NCBI GenBank assembly: GCA_964448445.1
Contig: CAYVAU010000044.1
Location: 1 to 12,600 of the forward strand
Origin: B73-G16 sp964448445
Lineage (GTDB): Bacteria > Desulfobacterota > B13-G15
Reading direction: 5' to 3'
Length of the DNA stretch: 12,600 nucleotides
The position numbers and the translations under genes were made by a program. The notes below the pieces were generated by a model that made no database searches, was not told the DNA's origin, and saw only the letters and a list, made by a program, of their open reading frames with translations. Positions 6,291 through 12,600 of this stretch are shown here, one piece after another (positions within the stretch are counted from its first letter, which is position 1; each line of letters starts with the position of its first letter).

Positions 6291-7759
6291 CCCTTTAAGG
6301 CCCTGAGGATTTCGGGCCATTTCCGTTCGACTTCCTGCTTGACCTCCTCGGACATCCTTATCCTTTCTGGCCAGGACCTTCTATGCCCTTCCTCTGGCAA
6401 TTTCTTGGTCGCATCCACACCGATCTTTCCCCCGAAGGAGGATTCCCGGCAGGAATGGTCCAGATGGTCCACCGGTCCTTCCACTATCACCACATCCCTT
6501 TTCCAATCCACGTTCCCCAGCACATACCAGGCGACCTCCCTCGGATTGCGAATATCCACATCTTCATCGACCACCACTATGGCCTTTGTGAGGCTCATCA
6601 TCCCGAGCCCCCAGAGGCCGAAGATTACCTTCCTCGCTTGCCCGGGATAATGCTTGCGGATGGAGACAAGGGCCAAGTTGTGAAAGACCCCCTCAGGGGG
6701 CATGTGAAGGTCCACTATCTCGGGAAGCACGCACCTTATGAGGGGCAAAAAGAGCCTTTCTGTGGCCTGACCCATCCAGTAATCCTCCATCGGGGGGATG
6801 CCCACCACCGTTGCCGGATATATGGGATCCGAGCGCATGGTAAGGGCAGTTACGTGCATCGTGGGGAAGGGTTCTGAAGGGGTGTAATAGCCGGTGTGAT
6901 CCCCAAAGGGTCCTTCCTTCCGCAGGTCACCAAGGTCCACATAGCCCTCAATGACGATCTCTGCCTTAGCGGGTACATCCAAAGGCTGGCTCACGCAGCG
7001 AACCATCTCCAGAGGGCTGCCCTTGAGCCATGACGCGAAAAGATACTCGTCAACCCCAGGGGGAAGGGGAGCTGAGGCTGCCCATATGGCAGCCGGATCC
7101 CCTCCCAGAACCACCGCACAAGGGATCTGCGACATCCCCCTCGCGCGGGCTTTCCCCTCATGTTCAGCTCCACCCTTGTGGCGCTGCCAGTGCACGATCA
7201 GGGTCCTTTCGTCCAGGACCTGAAGCCTGTAGAGACCGACGTTCCTCCTTCCGCTGTCCGGATCCAGGGTGACCACCTGTCCAAGGGTTATGTAACGGGA
7301 GGCATCCTTTGGCCAGCAGCGTAAAATCGGCAACTCATCAAGCCTCACCCCACGGCCCTCCCTCACCACTTCTTGGCAGGGAGCCCGTCGGATGAACCTC
7401 GGACGGGGGACGAGGGCCCGCAAAAGTTCCATCAGGACCTTCCCGCCGCGCAAAACCTCCCTCATCCTCCCGAAGGAATTGAGATCGAGAAGGCTGCCGA
7501 ACTTCTGCTCCAGTTCCCCCAGGTCCTCGACCCTTAAGGCCAGGGCCATCCTCTTGGAGCTGCCGAAGAGGTTCGTGACCACAGGGATTCGGTATCCTTT
7601 GACCCTTTCAAAAAGCAGGGCCCTGTTCAGCTCTCCGGGTCCCTTGGAAACCCTATCGGTTATCTCGGTGATTTCAAGCTCGGGAGAGACGGGCACCGAG
7701 ATCCTTGCCAGTTCCCCTTCCCCTTCCAGGATCCGAAGAAAGTCCCTCAGGTCTTCCAC
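6287..7759 (-). CDS. ubiD: UbiD-family prenylated-FMN-dependent decarboxylase, probably menaquinone type (MqnL-like)
   Basis: The 490-residue protein is full length for UbiD, which decarboxylates the prenylated aromatic acid in quinone synthesis using prenylated FMN made by UbiX. Conserved segments are ELEITEITDRV (28-37), PVVTNLFGS (59-67), NVGLYRLQ (173-180, with the active-site arginine R178), HWQRHKGG (190-197), VIEGYV (269-274), EGPFGDHTGYY (282-292, with a catalytic acidic residue), and the C-terminal 'GPVDHLDHSC' segment (428-437). The arginine and glutamates of the active site all appear intact. The start is GTG at 7759; MEDLRDFL matches the usual family opening. A GGGAGG stretch (7773-7778) is 13 bases away, longer than ideal. 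The stop overlaps the prenyltransferase start as ATGA. No UbiX gene is in the window, so the cofactor must come from elsewhere in the genome. Confidence 0.92.
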   Translation of the reverse strand: MEDLRDFLRILEGEGELARISVPVSPELEITEITDRVSKGPGELNRALLFERVKGYRIPVVTNLFGSSKRMALALRVEDLGELEQKFGSLLDLNSFGRMREVLRGGKVLMELLRALVPRPRFIRRAPCQEVVREGRGVRLDELPILRCWPKDASRYITLGQVVTLDPDSGRRNVGLYRLQVLDERTLIVHWQRHKGGAEHEGKARARGMSQIPCAVVLGGDPAAIWAASAPLPPGVDEYLFASWLKGSPLEMVRCVSQPLDVPAKAEIVIEGYVDLGDLRKEGPFGDHTGYYTPSEPFPTMHVTALTMRSDPIYPATVVGIPPMEDYWMGQATERLFLPLIRCVLPEIVDLHMPPEGVFHNLALVSIRKHYPGQARKVIFGLWGLGMMSLTKAIVVVDEDVDIRNPREVAWYVLGNVDWKRDVVIVEGPVDHLDHSCRESSFGGKIGVDATKKLPEEGHRRSWPERIRMSEEVKQEVERKWPEILRALKG

Positions 7760-7798
7760 ATTTAAAGTGTAACCTCCCTTTATGGCGTTTGTAAAATG

Positions 7799-8599
7799 TC
7801 AATACCTCTGACCGGGGAAGGTATTGATCCGGTGGAGGGTCCCAAGGAGCTTGTACATCTTTGGTGGCCTCCAATCCATCCCAAGGGCATCCTTGAGGAT
7901 CCCATCCTGGATGGCCCAGCTCCTGCCCCGTACCGTCTGATCCATGCCAGGGGTCCGGAATGGGGTTGAGCCATCCAGGGCCTCAAAGAGCTTTCCCCCT
8001 GGAGAGAACTCCCTGTGGATGGTCTGCATGAGCCTCAATCCCTTAAGGTAGCCGAAACCATGGCGTTCAAACAGGATCGCGGTGTGGTAAAAGAGGGCCT
8101 CAAGCATTATGGTTTTCAGCCCTAAAAAGTCTGTGAAGGCCTCAAGGCAGCGGAGGAACCGTCCCAAGAGCCTCAATCCCGGTCTCACCATCCCCGGTGC
8201 CAGCCCTGCCCTCATCGCCCTAACCTCCTCGGGGACGTTCCTGCGGAGCATACCAAACAGGGTATCCTTGCCCTCTGGGTCCCGATCTATGTTGTAACGC
8301 TCACCGGTTATATCGTTTATGACCACCAGATCTAGGACCACGGCCTTGAATCCCTCATCGAGGGAAATCTGGCAGAAAAACACCGGATCTTGGTCTTCTG
8401 GTCTCAAGCGCACCTCGATGGAGGCCGCATTTTCGTCTTCCGGAAACCAGCCCCGTATGGCCTTTGCCCCGCTGGGCCCCCTCAGGGTTTCGGGATCCAC
8501 CCTGAAGCGCTCAAGGAGTTCGAGGGGTACGAGTTTGAGATACAGAAAATCCCGCACCCCTTTGGGAAGGCGGTTTACCGCCGAAAGGCTTAAGGGCAT
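7799..8599 (-). CDS. Conserved-looking protein of unknown function (266 aa)
   Basis: I do not recognise this family. The 266-residue protein has no signal peptide and no convincing membrane helix, so it is probably cytoplasmic. The first half (about 50-115) is rich in alternating hydrophobic residues, suggesting beta-strands (DPVFFCQISLDEG at 71-83, AVVLDLVVINDITGERYNID at 86-105). The second half (about 140-200) looks helical, with segments such as RLLGRFLRCLEAFTDFLGL, followed by the polar stretch FEALDGSTPFRTPGMDQ (205-221). Few potential catalytic residues stand out; histidines occur at 172, 180, 195 and 256. It starts six bases after the acs stop and ends 39 bases before ubiD, so it is probably co-transcribed with both. 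No clear Shine-Dalgarno site precedes the ATG at 8599; a GTG at residue 15 is an alternative start. The codon style matches its neighbours, which supports a real gene. Confidence 0.75.
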   Translation of the reverse strand: MPLSLSAVNRLPKGVRDFLYLKLVPLELLERFRVDPETLRGPSGAKAIRGWFPEDENAASIEVRLRPEDQDPVFFCQISLDEGFKAVVLDLVVINDITGERYNIDRDPEGKDTLFGMLRRNVPEEVRAMRAGLAPGMVRPGLRLLGRFLRCLEAFTDFLGLKTIMLEALFYHTAILFERHGFGYLKGLRLMQTIHREFSPGGKLFEALDGSTPFRTPGMDQTVRGRSWAIQDGILKDALGMDWRPPKMYKLLGTLHRINTFPGQRY

Positions 8600-8605
8600 C
8601 GGGAT

Positions 8606-10573
8606 CTAAGTGCCCAAGGCCTCCCTCACAAGCCTCTGGACCACCTCGGGATCCGCCAGGGTTGAGGTATCCCCGAGTTCCTCTACCTTCCCCTCGGCGA
8701 TCCTCCTCAGGATCCGGCGCATGATCTTGCCGCTCCTGGTCTTGGGTAGGGAGTCGGTGAAGTGGATCCGATCAGGGGTAGCTATGGGCCCTATGACTTT
8801 TCGGACCTGACCTATGAGCTCCTTTCTGAGCCCATCGGAGGCCTCAAAGCCCTTCTTCAAGACCACAAAGGCGCATATTCCCTGTCCCTTGATCTCGTGG
8901 GGGAAGCCGACCACTGCGGCCTCAGCGACCGCCGGATGGCTTACCAAAGCGCTCTCCACCTCAGCCGTTCCGATCCTGTGTCCCGAGACATTTATCACAT
9001 CGTCTATCCTGCCCAGGATCCAGAAGTACCCTTCTTCGTCCCTCCTTGCACCGTCACCGGTGAAGTAATGACCGGGAAAGAGGGTGAAATAGGTCTCCCT
9101 GAAGCGCCTCCCATCGGGATCGTTCCAGAATCTTCTGACCATGGAGGGCCAGGGCCGGGATATCACCAGGGCCCCTCCCTCATCGGGGGCACACTCCGAA
9201 CCGTCTTCCCTCAATACCTTTGCCTCAATCCCGGGCAGGGGGAAGGTAGCCGAACCGGGTTTCAGGGGGATTGAGGGAAGAGGGCTTATGAGAAAACCGC
9301 CTGTCTCGGTCTGCCACCAGGTGTCCATGATGGGACACCGTCCCTGTCCCACGACATAGAAATACCAGAGCCAGGCTTCGGGACTTATGGGTTCACCCAC
9401 TGAGCCGAGGATCTTGAGACTTGAAAGGTCATGGTTTTTGACCCACTCGTCTCCCTCCTTCATCAGGGCCCTTATGGCCGTCGGGGCGGTGTAGAACTTT
9501 GTCACCCTGTAACGTTCCACTATTTCCCAGAAACGATCGGGTTCGGGCCAAGTGGGAACCCCCTCGTACATCAGGGTGGTGGCCCCAAGGAGCAGGGGGC
9601 CATATACCACATAGCTATGGCCGGTTACCCAGCCCACATCCGCCGTGCAGAAATACACATCCTCATCCCTCAGGTCGAAGACCCATTTCAGGGTCTGGGC
9701 CACATAGAGGAGGTAGCCGGCTGTCGAATGCACCACCCCCTTGGGCTTCCCCGTGCTCCCCGAGGTGTAGAGGATAAAGAGGGGGTCTTCGGAGTCCATC
9801 ACCTCGGGGGGACAGCTGGGGCTTGCCTTCTCAAGGAGCTCATGCCACCAGAGATCCCTGCCCTGAATCCAGGGCACCTCCACCCCCATCCGCCTGACTA
9901 CCACCACCTTCCTGACCTGGGATAGGTCCTTCAGGGCCTCATCGGCGTTCTCCTTGGACCTTATGATCCGGCCGTTGCGCCAGTAAGCATCGGCTGTGAT
10001 CAACACCTCAGCCCCACAGTCCGCTATCCTCTGCCTCAAGGCCTCGGGGCTGAAACCGCCGAAGACGACGCTGTGGATGGCCCCGATCCGGCAACAGCCA
10101 AGCATCGCTATGGCCACCTCAGGGATCATGGGCAGATAGATGGCCACCCTGTCCCCCTTTTTCACCCCAAGGGCCCGGAGTCCATTGGCGAACTTGGAGA
10201 CGAAATAATGAAGCTGTTGATAGGTCAAGATCCTGTATTCATCGGGGGGTTCCCCTTGCCATATAAGGGCCGCTTTGTTCCTGCGCCAACCTCTCAGATG
10301 GCGATCAAGGCAGTTATAGGAGGCATTGAGCTTACCTCCTCTGAACCACTCTACCTCCGGTTTACTGAAATCCCACCGCAGGACTTCTTTCCACCTCTCG
10401 TACCAATCCAGTTCCTCGGCCAATTCGCCCCAGAATCCTTCCGGATCCTGCAGGCTCCTTCGATAAAGTTCCCGGTAGTGATCAATCCCCTTAATGTGAG
10501 CCATCTCCTTGAGATCTTCGGGGGGTTCAAAGACCCTTTCTTCCCTGAGGATTGAAAGAATGGTCTTCTGCAT
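8606..10573 (-). CDS. acs: Acetyl-CoA synthetase (AMP-forming)
   Basis: The 655-residue cytoplasmic enzyme has the standard length of Acs and makes acetyl-CoA from acetate, ATP and CoA through an acetyl-adenylate. The adenylate-forming superfamily motifs are in order: P-loop-like YTSGSTGKPKG (269-279), WWQTETGG (419-426), YFTGDGARRDEEGYFWILGR (503-522), then 'DDVINVSGHRIGTAEVES' (524-541), and SLPKTRSGKIMRR (608-620) with the catalytic, acetylatable lysine at 616. Tryptophan 419, in WWQTETGG, corresponds to the residue that limits the acyl pocket to acetate in true acetyl-CoA synthetases, so acetate or propionate is favoured over longer acids. The ATG at 10573 is fixed by AAGGAGGGG just upstream. 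It is the first gene of the seven-gene minus-strand run. Close relatives such as propionyl-CoA synthetase are less likely given the N-terminal region. Confidence 0.95.
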   Translation of the reverse strand: MQKTILSILREERVFEPPEDLKEMAHIKGIDHYRELYRRSLQDPEGFWGELAEELDWYERWKEVLRWDFSKPEVEWFRGGKLNASYNCLDRHLRGWRRNKAALIWQGEPPDEYRILTYQQLHYFVSKFANGLRALGVKKGDRVAIYLPMIPEVAIAMLGCCRIGAIHSVVFGGFSPEALRQRIADCGAEVLITADAYWRNGRIIRSKENADEALKDLSQVRKVVVVRRMGVEVPWIQGRDLWWHELLEKASPSCPPEVMDSEDPLFILYTSGSTGKPKGVVHSTAGYLLYVAQTLKWVFDLRDEDVYFCTADVGWVTGHSYVVYGPLLLGATTLMYEGVPTWPEPDRFWEIVERYRVTKFYTAPTAIRALMKEGDEWVKNHDLSSLKILGSVGEPISPEAWLWYFYVVGQGRCPIMDTWWQTETGGFLISPLPSIPLKPGSATFPLPGIEAKVLREDGSECAPDEGGALVISRPWPSMVRRFWNDPDGRRFRETYFTLFPGHYFTGDGARRDEEGYFWILGRIDDVINVSGHRIGTAEVESALVSHPAVAEAAVVGFPHEIKGQGICAFVVLKKGFEASDGLRKELIGQVRKVIGPIATPDRIHFTDSLPKTRSGKIMRRILRRIAEGKVEELGDTSTLADPEVVQRLVREALGT

Positions 10574-10576
10574 TTT

Positions 10577-10585
10577 CCCCTCCTT
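10577..10585 (-). promoter_or_regulatory. Strong Shine-Dalgarno site for acs
   Basis: The minus strand reads AAGGAGGGG, ending three bases before the acs ATG, with the AGGAGG core at a suitable distance. It is the strongest ribosome-binding site seen in this run, which fits acs being the first gene of the transcript. Confidence 0.8.
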
Positions 10586-10766
10586 GGAAATCGGAATGGA
10601 TGTCCTCCGCCCACTTCAGGGCCTTTCCTCACCTAACCTCACCCCTCCTCCTTACTGACACCCCACACACTTTCCACTATCGGTTATAACAACCCCACCT
10701 TCTCACCCATCCTTTTGCTCCCGAAGGTAACGGTTTCTCGGAAGGCCGTCAAGTTACAACATGGGT

Positions 10767-10794
10767 TTGAGAAGGAAATGAAATTTGTTAAGAT
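10767..10794 (+). promoter_or_regulatory. Weak candidate sigma-70-type promoter upstream of the prepilin gene
   Basis: TTGAGA (10767-10772) and TAAGAT (10789-10794) are separated by 16 bases, resembling -35 and -10 hexamers. Transcription would then start only about four bases before the ATG at 10805, giving an almost leaderless message. That makes the call doubtful. Confidence 0.25.
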
Positions 10795-10804
10795 CCCTTA
10801 GGAA

Positions 10805-11461
10805 ATGAAGAGAGGCTTCACACTAATTGAACTTGCCATAGTTTTGGTGATAATTGGATTATTGATAGGCCTCGGAGCAGGTCTCCTTGGTCCCCTCACC
10901 AGAAGGAGTAAATACTCCGAGGGAAAAACAACAGTCAACTCAGCGGTGGAAGCGATCACAGGATACAGCATACGGACCGGAAGACTTCCACCCGAAAGCG
11001 ATTTCCAAAGGATCGTGCCTTCTTACAAGGATCCATGGGGGAATGAACTTCAGTATTTCTTAGACAATGATCTCACCAGTTCAATATGTTCTCAAAATGA
11101 AACAGACCTTATAGTGTGTCACGATACCTCATGTGCAAACTATACAGAAAATGTGGCCTTTGTTGTAATCTCTCCTGGGGATAATTACAATTATCAAACC
11201 TTGGATAGAGGAAACAATCGGGCCTTTGTTCCACCTATTGGTACAGAGAATGTGGATTTTGATGGTTCGGACTTTATAAGAGCCGAAACTTATGATGACA
11301 TTGTCCGCTGGGTAACGTTAGATCAATTGTGGGCAAGAATTTGTACAAATTGTGGGGCTTGTGGTTTTTATGAAAGTAGATCAGTATGCGATAGCAACTG
11401 TAGTGTGAATTGTCAGCAGGCACAGTGTGGTAACAATCCTAATTGCTGGCGATGTCCATGA
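10805..11461 (+). CDS. Type IV prepilin/pseudopilin-like protein with cysteine-rich C-terminus
   Basis: The 218-residue protein starts with a class III prepilin signal: a short basic MKRG leader, cleavage expected after G4, F5 as mature residue 1, and glutamate E9 at mature position +5, followed by a hydrophobic helix to about residue 29. It should be processed by a PilD-type prepilin peptidase and built into a type IV pilus or type II secretion pseudopilus. The DPWGNELQYF segment (76-85) and DDIVRWVTLDQLW segment (164-176) are typical of pseudopilins from this kind of bacterium. Unusually, it has twelve cysteines, nine of them in residues 180-217 (180, 183, 186, 195, 199, 203, 208, 214, 217). 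The gene is AT-rich compared with its neighbours: three 60-base lines I counted have about 40-43% GC. The ribosome-binding site (AGGAA) is weak. The stop overlaps the next gene as ATGA. Confidence 0.88.
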   Translation: MKRGFTLIELAIVLVIIGLLIGLGAGLLGPLTRRSKYSEGKTTVNSAVEAITGYSIRTGRLPPESDFQRIVPSYKDPWGNELQYFLDNDLTSSICSQNETDLIVCHDTSCANYTENVAFVVISPGDNYNYQTLDRGNNRAFVPPIGTENVDFDGSDFIRAETYDDIVRWVTLDQLWARICTNCGACGFYESRSVCDSNCSVNCQQAQCGNNPNCWRCP

Positions 11462-12600
11462 AGGGCAGGGTGGTCCTTTCCTTGGAAGGGAGGATTTATG
11501 TTCTGGCCGATGATGGGGGTGTTTTGGGGTTTTCCTTTAACGAGGGTGTTGCGTTCCTTAAGGCTGAGAGGGTGGGGGCAGTGAGCATCTTCCATCATTT
11601 TGAGAAGGTCCTTACCTTTTCCCTCCCCCTTCCCTTCAAGCCGTCCTCCAGGGGGCGGAAGGTCATAGAGGGGGTTATTTGGGGAGAGGTGAAGAGGAGG
11701 TATCCGGATGTGGAGGGGGCTCCTTATCTTTATCAGCTCATAGAGTCTGACACTTTCAATGGGGCGAGGTGTTATCTCTTTGATCGGGAGGAATTCGAAG
11801 GTCTGGTCCTTCCCTTTTTGAGTAGGGGCGTAAGGATTGAGGGGTGTTATCCTTTTTTTTCAGCGGTGGCCCTTTCGGTGGCGCAGGAACCGGAGGAAAA
11901 TAAGGCGGTCGTCCTTTTGCACGGTAGCAAGCGCCTGGTGTTCGTTTTTCAGCGCGATGAGCTGGTCTTCCAGAGGGCCTTTGAAGGGGAAGGCGAAAGG
12001 TTGAGCAGTTCGGATGGGGCCACCATAAATATGGTCATCTCCCATGCCGTGCAGAATTTGAGGGTTCGGCCCGAGGTGATCTTGCTGATGGGGACCGAAG
12101 GGAAGGTCAATAACCTGGCGCTTCCCACCCGTTCAATTCATGGGATTGGAGGGCTCGGTGATGTCTTGAAGGTGGCAGTGGCCAGGGGGGGTCTTGAGGT
12201 TTTCGACCTTCGTTGTCCCGACCTTCAGAGGACGTCACGGAGGGTAAACAGGATCAGGACTGCTGCCTTAGGGCTTTTTCTCCTTGCCCTTTTGAGTGGG
12301 ATTTATGCGGGGGTGTTGTTGTGGAAGGTGAAGGACAAGGCTGAAGGGCTGAATCAAGTACTTCGCTCTTTCTCGGTAAGGATGGCCGAGGCAATGGATA
12401 AAATAGAGGAAATTGAGTCTTTTCGGGGAAAATGGGGTATGTGGATGTCGATGCTCGAGAAGAAAGCCAAAATCCCCGATTCCAGGGCGATGCTTTTTCC
12501 CCTGGGTTCCCTCTCCGATATCGAAGGGATAGTCCTGGATGGGGTTTATCTTGAGCCCGAAGGAAAAGTGGCCCGGATAAGCGGGAAGATTGTCCTTGAC
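11458..12600 (+). CDS. GspL-like (PilM/PilN-like) filament-assembly membrane protein, N-terminal part (partial)
   Basis: The gene opens at ATG 11458, sharing ATGA with the prepilin stop, and stays open for 381 codons to the window edge, so its C-terminus is missing. Residues 1 to about 260 form a soluble domain with alternating hydrophobic strands; segments such as KAVVLLHGSKRLVFVFQRDE (149-168) and VRPEVILLMGTEG (203-215) fit an actin-like ASKHA domain of the GspL/PilM type. A basic stretch RTSRRVNRIR (258-267) precedes one membrane helix at about 268-289. A probable coiled coil (290-335) and a periplasmic region follow. This order, cytoplasmic actin-like domain then single helix then periplasmic part, is the layout of GspL, or of PilM fused to PilN. 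Such proteins link the assembly ATPase to the inner-membrane platform. The family call rests on architecture and strand pattern, not on a diagnostic motif. Confidence 0.65.
   Translation, partial: MKGRVVLSLEGRIYVLADDGGVLGFSFNEGVAFLKAERVGAVSIFHHFEKVLTFSLPLPFKPSSRGRKVIEGVIWGEVKRRYPDVEGAPYLYQLIESDTFNGARCYLFDREEFEGLVLPFLSRGVRIEGCYPFFSAVALSVAQEPEENKAVVLLHGSKRLVFVFQRDELVFQRAFEGEGERLSSSDGATINMVISHAVQNLRVRPEVILLMGTEGKVNNLALPTRSIHGIGGLGDVLKVAVARGGLEVFDLRCPDLQRTSRRVNRIRTAALGLFLLALLSGIYAGVLLWKVKDKAEGLNQVLRSFSVRMAEAMDKIEEIESFRGKWGMWMSMLEKKAKIPDSRAMLFPLGSLSDIEGIVLDGVYLEPEGKVARISGKIVLD

Larger units (their letters stand above)
10574..10804. promoter_or_regulatory. Divergent intergenic region between acs and the prepilin gene
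   Basis: This 231-base stretch holds no recognised gene and should carry the promoters for both the leftward acs run and the rightward filament genes. The plus strand is rich in C and T between about 10621 and 10710. CCTCACC occurs at 10627-10633 and 10637-10643, exactly ten bases apart, and a related TCTCACC at 10701-10707. A perfect 8-base palindrome GTTATAAC lies at 10683-10690. I cannot identify a convincing -35/-10 pair for acs. Confidence 0.6.

Noticed and set aside
9431..9925. A 164-codon plus-strand frame antisense to acs, with similar long antisense frames elsewhere in acs, ubiD and rsmB
   Set aside because: The translations are proline- and histidine-rich and domain-free, and each lies opposite a well-supported gene. 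No ribosome-binding site or conserved motif supports any of them.
10683..10690. GTTATAAC palindrome as a shared -10 element for divergent promoters
   Set aside because: TATAAC reads on both strands, but no acceptable -35 hexamer lies 16-18 bases upstream on either strand.
1..12600. CRISPR arrays, tRNA or rRNA genes, insertion sequences
   Set aside because: I found no regularly spaced repeats, tRNA-like cloverleaf sequence, rRNA segment or transposase gene on either strand by eye.

Overview
The window reads as chromosomal bacterial DNA, probably from a metagenome-assembled genome: GC is high over most of it and a run of ten Ns (2836-2845) marks an assembly gap. The fmt-htpX-rsmB order, a UbiD/UbiA pair of the kind used for menaquinone, and heavy use of AGG for arginine suggest an anaerobic, possibly heat-loving member of Desulfobacterota or a related phylum. 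That placement is a guess; no rRNA or other strong taxonomic marker is present.

Region 1 (1-2995, plus strand) is a compact housekeeping operon: the 3' end of fmt, then htpX (ATGA overlap with fmt), rsmB (GTG start overlapping the htpX stop by one base), and a MobA/MocA-like nucleotidyltransferase that overlaps rsmB by 35 bases and contains the N gap.

Region 2 (2960-10573, minus strand) is a seven-gene co-directional run, read from right to left: acetyl-CoA synthetase (acs), an unrecognised 266-residue protein, a UbiD-family decarboxylase, a UbiA-family prenyltransferase, and a complete NitT/TauT-type ABC importer (periplasmic binding protein, ATPase, permease). From ubiD onward the genes are joined by ATGA overlaps or gaps of 3-5 bases, so the quinone-type enzymes and the importer look co-translated. 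The run ends by overlapping the last 36 bases of region 1 tail-to-tail, with no space for a terminator.

Region 3 (10574-10804) is a 231-base divergent intergenic region. It holds the strong acs ribosome-binding site, GGTGAG-type repeats and a weak candidate promoter for the rightward genes.

Region 4 (10805-12600, plus strand) starts a type IV filament locus: a small AT-rich prepilin with an unusual cysteine-rich tail, then, through an ATGA overlap, a membrane protein with GspL-like (PilM/PilN-like) architecture that runs off the window.

The two parts most worth a second look are the UbiD-UbiA-importer unit, which suggests an importer linked to an aromatic or quinone precursor, and the cysteine-tailed prepilin with its GspL-like partner.
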